DNA from: Arminella tubonensis | Lineage (GTDB): Bacteria; Pseudomonadota; Alphaproteobacteria; Rhizobiales; Rhizobiaceae | DNA: 38,134 nucleotides | Assembly: GCF_003240585.1 (NCBI RefSeq) | Contig: NZ_PCDP01000022.1 | Location: forward strand, 1-38,134 | Direction of reading: 5' to 3' | Shown: piece by piece, positions 34,367 through 38,134 of the stretch | Numbering within the stretch: the first letter of the stretch is position 1 | Layout: each line of letters begins with the position of its first letter | Notes under the pieces: generated by a model | The model's input: only the letters and a program-made list of their open reading frames with translations | Databases searched by the model: none | Told to the model about the DNA's origin: nothing | Translations under genes and position numbers: made by a program

Positions 34367-35300
34367 GAAAAGCGTGATTGATAACAGGGTGAAATTTCGT
34401 CATCTGCAGACCTTTGTCGAGGTCGCCCGGCAGAAGAGCGTGATGAAGGCGGCTGAGGTTTTGCATGTCAGCCAGCCCGCGGTCACCAAGACCATTCGCG
34501 AATTGGAGACCGTCCTCGGAGTCGCCGTCTTCGAGCGCGACGGTCGCGGTATCAAGATCACGCGATATGGCGAGATATTCCAACGTCATGCCGGCGCGGC
34601 GCTGACGGCGTTGCGCCAGGGACTGGATTCGGTGACGCAGGAACGCTTCGGCGACGGGGCGCCGATCCGGATCGGTGCGCTGCCGACGGTGTCGACCAGG
34701 GTCATGCCGCACGCCATCGCCTTGTTCCTGAAGGAAGAGACAGGTAGCCGGATCAAGATCGTCACGGGCGAGAACGCGGTGCTTCTGGAACAGCTACGCG
34801 TCGGCGATCTCGACCTCGTTGTCGGCCGTCTTGCCGCGCCGGACAAGATGACGGGCTTTTCTTTCGAGCATTTATATTCCGAGCCGGTGCTCTTCGTGGT
34901 TCGCGGCGGCCACCCGCTGCTTCGGGCAAGGCAAGACGTGTTTTCGGCGCTGGGTGCGTATCCGATCCTCCTGCCGACGCGCGCCTCGATCATTCGTCCC
35001 GTTGTCGACCAGTTCCTGATCGTCAACGGCGTTGCCAATCTGCCGAACCAGATCGAGACGGTGTCCGACGCCTTCGGGCGGGCCTTCGTTCGATCAAGCG
35101 ATGCCATCTGGATCATTTCTGCCGGCGTCGTCGCCAATGACGTCGAGGACGGCAATCTGAGCGTGCTTCCTATCGATACCGGCGCGACGAAGGGACCGGT
35201 GGGTCTGACAATGCGGTCTGATTCCATGCCCTCCCTGCAACAGTCTCTCTTCATGCAGACCATCCGACGTGCTGCTGCCGAAATCGCCAGGGACGCTTAG
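34365..35300 (+). CDS. pcaQ: LysR-type activator of the protocatechuate operon
   Basis: A 311-residue LysR protein. The N-terminal helix-turn-helix covers about residues 12-70 (FRHLQTFVEVARQKSVMKAA, then VSQPAVTKTIRELE), followed by a co-inducer domain with KIVTGENAVLLEQLRVGDLD typical of PcaQ. In the agrobacterial and rhizobial orthologues the co-inducers are beta-carboxymuconate or carboxymuconolactone. The start may instead be the GTG at 34374, which would begin MIDNRVKFRHLQTF and leave the operator free; neither start has a strong ribosome binding site. It is divergent from the pca operon and converges with pcaR, 3 nt apart. Confidence 0.92.
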   Translation: MKSVIDNRVKFRHLQTFVEVARQKSVMKAAEVLHVSQPAVTKTIRELETVLGVAVFERDGRGIKITRYGEIFQRHAGAALTALRQGLDSVTQERFGDGAPIRIGALPTVSTRVMPHAIALFLKEETGSRIKIVTGENAVLLEQLRVGDLDLVVGRLAAPDKMTGFSFEHLYSEPVLFVVRGGHPLLRARQDVFSALGAYPILLPTRASIIRPVVDQFLIVNGVANLPNQIETVSDAFGRAFVRSSDAIWIISAGVVANDVEDGNLSVLPIDTGATKGPVGLTMRSDSMPSLQQSLFMQTIRRAAAEIARDA

Positions 35301-35303
35301 GTG

Positions 35304-36059
35304 TCAATGCAGGATCGGCCTGAGCGCCTTTTGCGTTTCAAGCAAAAGCGACAGGTATCGCTCCGCCATTTCGACTGCAGCGACATGAGCCGCGGGCGCG
35401 CCGATATTGATGGCTGCAACTGTCTGGCCGCGGCTATTTTCGACGGGAACGGCAATGGAGCAGAGGCCAATCTCCAACTCTTGGTCGATGATGGCATAGC
35501 CCGCCGCGCGGACGATGCGGAATTCTGCCATCAGGGCGTCCGGATCGGTCTTGGTATTTGGCGTATTGGCTTTCAGATCGGTCCTGGAAAGCACGGCACG
35601 GGCTTCGCTTTCGGGCAGGGCGGCAAGCAGGACGCGCCCCATGGAAGCGCAGAAGGCGGGAAGACGGCTTCCCGGCGTAAGATTGATCGACATGACGCGG
35701 CGCTGCGACGCGCGGGCGATATAGACGATCTCCGTACCGTCGAGCACAGAGGCCGACGCACTTTGCCCGGCTCTTTCCGATAGCTGGTCGAGATGCGGCT
35801 GGATGAGAGCCGGCAAGGGTGTTGCCGATAGGTAGGCATGGCCGAGCCGGAGGATTTTCGGCGTCAGGGTAAAGAACTTGCCGTCATAGTCGGCAAAGCC
35901 GAGATCCGCCAATGTCAGCAGCGAGCGGCGAACTGTCGCCCGGTCGAGGCCGGTAAGCTTCGAGGCATCGGTGATCGAAAGCCGTGGCCGCGTTTCACCA
36001 AAGGCTTCGATGACCCTCAGTCCCTTGGCAAAGCCACTGACGAAATCGGTTTCGCGCAT
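35304..36059 (-). CDS. pcaR: IclR-type regulator of pcaIJF
   Basis: A 251-residue IclR-family protein. Residues about 5-65 form the winged helix (SITDASKLTGLDRATVRRSL recognition region). The effector domain has SVLDGTEIVYIARASQRRVM, SINLTPGSRLPAFCASMGRV and the terminal IGAPAAHVAAVEMAERYLSL, close to PcaR/PobR/PcaU regulators that respond to beta-ketoadipate or protocatechuate. It is divergent from pcaIJF, with a large inverted-repeat operator between them, and probably activates that operon and represses itself. Confidence 0.92.
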   Translation of the reverse strand: MRETDFVSGFAKGLRVIEAFGETRPRLSITDASKLTGLDRATVRRSLLTLADLGFADYDGKFFTLTPKILRLGHAYLSATPLPALIQPHLDQLSERAGQSASASVLDGTEIVYIARASQRRVMSINLTPGSRLPAFCASMGRVLLAALPESEARAVLSRTDLKANTPNTKTDPDALMAEFRIVRAAGYAIIDQELEIGLCSIAVPVENSRGQTVAAINIGAPAAHVAAVEMAERYLSLLLETQKALRPILH

Positions 36060-36080
36060 CTCGAATTCCTATTGGGGGTC

Positions 36081-36123
36081 ATTTTGTGCGTTATATGAAC
36101 AAAAGTCAAATAACGCACAAAAT
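36081..36123. promoter_or_regulatory. Inverted, duplicated PcaR operator between pcaR and pcaI
   Basis: ATTTTGTGCGTTAT at 36081-36094 and ATAACGCACAAAAT at 36110-36123 are a perfect 14-bp inverted repeat. Extended, two 20-bp copies (36081-36100 and 36104-36123) match at 17 of 20 positions with only AAA between them. Each copy holds a core like GTTCATATAACGCAC, which shares its ends GTTC and CGCAC with the Pseudomonas putida PcaR box GTTCGATAATCGCAC. The position, centred between divergent pcaR and pcaI, fits an operator serving both. Confidence 0.75.
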
Positions 36124-36125
36124 AT

Positions 36126-36154
36126 TTGACGTTCTTTTTCGAAAGGCGCTTATT
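36126..36154 (+). promoter_or_regulatory. Predicted pcaIJF promoter
   Basis: TTGACG at 36126, a 17-nt spacer and CTTATT at 36149 lie directly downstream of the PcaR operator, with the -35 box 2 nt from its edge. That spacing suits activation by a bound IclR-type regulator. The leader to the ATG at 36190 is about 30 nt and contains GGGAGG. Confidence 0.45.
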
Positions 36155-36189
36155 CGCCGCCAGTCGAAAGCGGAATTGCGGGAGGCCCC

Positions 36190-37041
36190 ATGGCGAAGAT
36201 CGTAACGCTCCACGAAGCTGTCGCGGAGAATGTGAGGGATGGCGATACCGTCGCCATGGAGGGCTTTACCCACCTCATTCCCTACGCTGCCGGACACGAG
36301 GTGATCCGCCAGGGCAAGAAGGACCTCTACCTGATCCGCATGACCCCGGACATTCTGTACGACCAGTTGATCGGCGTTGGTGCCGCTCGCGGAATGAAAT
36401 TTTCCTGGGGCGGTAATCCGGGCGTCGGTTCCCTGCACAGGTTTCGCGATGCGGTCGAAAACCAGTGGCCCCGCCCGTTGGAGATCGAGGAGCACAGCCA
36501 CGCGGCGATGGCAAATGCCTATGAGGCGGGGGCAGCAAACCTGCCGTTTGCCGTCTTGCGCGGCTATATCGGGGCGGACCTCACCAAGGTCAATCCGAAC
36601 ATCAGGTCCATCACGTGTCCTTTCACCGGCGAAGTGTTGGCCGCGGTTCCGGCCATCCGCCCGGATGTGTCGATCATCCACGCGTTGCGTGCCGACCGGA
36701 AAGGCAATGTGCTGATCGAAGGCATCGTCGGGGTGCAGAAGGAAGCAGTGCTTGCGGCCAAGCGTTCGATCGTCACCGTCGAGGAGATCGTCGACGAATT
36801 GAACCCGCCATCGCCGAACTCCGTCGTGCTGCCCTCCTGGGCGGTAACCGCGGTGGCCGAGGTGCCGGGCGGGGCATTCCCATCCTACGCGCAGGGTTAC
36901 TATCCTCGCTCGAATGCATTCTACATTGCCTGGGACGAGATCGCCCGGGATCGGGATAGCTTTCAGGTATGGATCGAGGAGAACGTGATGAAGGCGAGCC
37001 CAGGAGATTTCGCCAGGCATGCCAGGAAGAAGGCTGCGTGA
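36190..37041 (+). CDS. pcaI: 3-oxoadipate CoA-transferase, subunit A
   Basis: A 283-residue class I CoA-transferase alpha subunit. It starts after GGGAGG and shows VAMEGFTHLIPYAAGHEVIR, SWGGNPGVGSLHRFRDAVEN and HALRADRKGNVLIEGIVGVQ, typical of PcaI. With PcaJ it transfers CoA from succinyl-CoA to beta-ketoadipate in the cytoplasm. It heads the pcaIJF operon, under the PcaR operator, and its stop is 1 nt from the pcaJ ATG. Confidence 0.95.
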   Translation: MAKIVTLHEAVAENVRDGDTVAMEGFTHLIPYAAGHEVIRQGKKDLYLIRMTPDILYDQLIGVGAARGMKFSWGGNPGVGSLHRFRDAVENQWPRPLEIEEHSHAAMANAYEAGAANLPFAVLRGYIGADLTKVNPNIRSITCPFTGEVLAAVPAIRPDVSIIHALRADRKGNVLIEGIVGVQKEAVLAAKRSIVTVEEIVDELNPPSPNSVVLPSWAVTAVAEVPGGAFPSYAQGYYPRSNAFYIAWDEIARDRDSFQVWIEENVMKASPGDFARHARKKAA

Positions 37042-37042
37042 G

Positions 37043-37828
37043 ATGACGGATTTTACACCGACTGAAATGATGACAATCGCTGCGTCGCGTGCGCTCACCA
37101 ATGAAGACGTCTGCTTTGTCGGCATCGGCGCGCCGTCGGCCGCCTGCAACGTCGCCCGACTGACCCATGCGCCTGACATCACGCTGATCTACGAAAGCGG
37201 TACCGTCGGCACCAAGCCGGATGTGCTGCCGCTGTCGATCGGCGACGGCGAGCTTTGCGATACGGCGCTGTTCACCGTCTCGGTGCCGGAGATGTTTCGC
37301 TACTGGCTGCAGGGTGGGCGTATCACCACCGGCTTCCTGGGTGGCGCGCAGATCGACCGGTTTGCGAACCTCAATACGACAGTCGTCGGTCCCTATGATC
37401 ATCCAAAGGTCCGCCTGCCGGGCGGCGGCGGGGCGCCGGAGATTGCCAGCAGTTGTGGTCAGATCTTTATTACCATGGCGCTGTCGAAGCGCGGCTTCGT
37501 CGAGAAATTGAACTTCATCACATCGATGGGTCATGGTGAGGGTGGCAACCACCGCGAGCGCCTTGGCATGAAAACCAAAGGGCCGACGCGGGTCATCACG
37601 GATCTCTGCATCATGGAGCCGGATCCGCTAACAAAGGAGCTGACTGTCGTGTCGATCCACCGGGGCGTGACGCGCGAGGAGATCATTGAAAATTGTGGTT
37701 GGGCGATCAAATTTGCCAATCGGGTGATCGAGACGCCGGTGCCGACGGAAAGTGAATTGACGACGCTGCGCGATATAAACGCGCGCACCAGGAAGGCTCA
37801 TCAGGGCGACAAGGAGGCCACCCAATGA
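37043..37828 (+). CDS. pcaJ: 3-oxoadipate CoA-transferase, subunit B
   Basis: A 261-residue beta subunit. The ATG at 37043 is chosen because it gives the usual N-terminus and follows the pcaI stop by one base; an open frame runs eight codons further up inside pcaI. The catalytic glutamate is Glu51 in IYESGTVG, and LPGGGGAPEIASSC is the oxyanion/CoA region of the family. Its stop overlaps the pcaF start (ATGA). Confidence 0.95.
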   Translation: MTDFTPTEMMTIAASRALTNEDVCFVGIGAPSAACNVARLTHAPDITLIYESGTVGTKPDVLPLSIGDGELCDTALFTVSVPEMFRYWLQGGRITTGFLGGAQIDRFANLNTTVVGPYDHPKVRLPGGGGAPEIASSCGQIFITMALSKRGFVEKLNFITSMGHGEGGNHRERLGMKTKGPTRVITDLCIMEPDPLTKELTVVSIHRGVTREEIIENCGWAIKFANRVIETPVPTESELTTLRDINARTRKAHQGDKEATQ

Positions 37829-38134
37829 CCGAAGCCTTTATCTGCGACTATATCCGCACGCCGATCGGCCGTTTTGGCGGGTCGCTGTCTTCGGTGCGGC
37901 CGGATGATCTGGCCGCCGTTGCGCTGAAGGCGCTGATGGCGCGCAACGGGTCGGTTGACTGGGCGGCGGTCGACGACGTGATCTTCGGCTGTGCCAACCA
38001 GGCCGGTGAGGACAATCGCAACGTGGCGCGCATGGCGCTGCTTCTGGCCGGCCTGCCGCTGTCGGTGTCGGGCACCACCATCAACCGGCTGTGCGGCTCC
38101 GGCATGGATGCGGTCATCACTGCGGCCCGGGCGA
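37825..38134 (+). CDS. pcaF: Beta-ketoadipyl-CoA thiolase, N-terminal part (cut by window end)
   Basis: The first 103 codons of a thiolase that splits beta-ketoadipyl-CoA to succinyl-CoA and acetyl-CoA, the last pathway step. It begins MTEAFICDYIRTPIGRFGGS after AAGGAGG. The catalytic Cys90 lies in NRLCGSGMDA, exactly where PcaF has it, and FGCANQAGEDNRNVARMALL is a PcaF-specific stretch. The acid/base residues are beyond the window. Confidence 0.95.
   Translation, partial: MTEAFICDYIRTPIGRFGGSLSSVRPDDLAAVALKALMARNGSVDWAAVDDVIFGCANQAGEDNRNVARMALLLAGLPLSVSGTTINRLCGSGMDAVITAARA

Overview
The window reads as a Rhizobiaceae replicon (Rhizobium, Sinorhizobium or Agrobacterium type), probably a megaplasmid or chromid. 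It is GC-rich, has several GTG and TTG starts, and carries an agp/aga alpha-galactoside locus, a lac ABC operon and the pca protocatechuate genes with PcaQ and PcaR. I saw no rRNA, tRNA, CRISPR array, insertion sequence or phage gene.

Positions 1-9268 (minus strand) hold an alpha-galactoside locus. It has a GH4 alpha-galactosidase, an oligopeptide-type ABC transporter (binding protein, two permeases, fused double ATPase) and the first codons of a second GH4 enzyme at the window edge. A ROK repressor lies upstream. Positions 9538-18084 (plus strand, divergent from the ROK gene) hold a lactose-type operon, lacEFGKZ, followed by an unusual fusion of a Gfo/Idh/MocA dehydrogenase and an aldo/keto reductase. 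AT-rich words at the ROK operator recur upstream of the alpha-galactoside operon, so one regulator may control both galactoside systems.

Positions 18103-26226 are a patchwork of signalling and poorly known genes: a CHASE-GGDEF-EAL protein, a Ser-rich EF-hand protein with a TTG start and an internal duplication, a MarR-GNAT fusion with a palindrome at its start, a frameshifted chemoreceptor remnant, a small Ser/Thr-rich coiled-coil protein and an OmpR/EnvZ-like two-component pair. Several AT-rich gaps and a dense cluster of palindromes lie here.

Positions 26551-31190 (minus strand) encode a ribose-type sugar ABC transporter of unknown ligand. Positions 31336-38134 hold the protocatechuate branch of the beta-ketoadipate pathway: pcaCHGB (minus), divergent pcaQ, convergent pcaR, then pcaIJF (plus, pcaF cut by the window end). 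The expected first gene of the pcaDCHGB operon, pcaD, survives only as a 36-residue remnant with an intact ribosome binding site.

The most notable findings are the vestigial pcaD, an inverted duplicated operator between pcaR and pcaI, the shared AT-rich words of the two galactoside operons, strong stem-loops directly after all three binding-protein genes, and the EF-hand/Ser-rich patch with its palindrome cluster. I did not find a clearly new multi-gene system.
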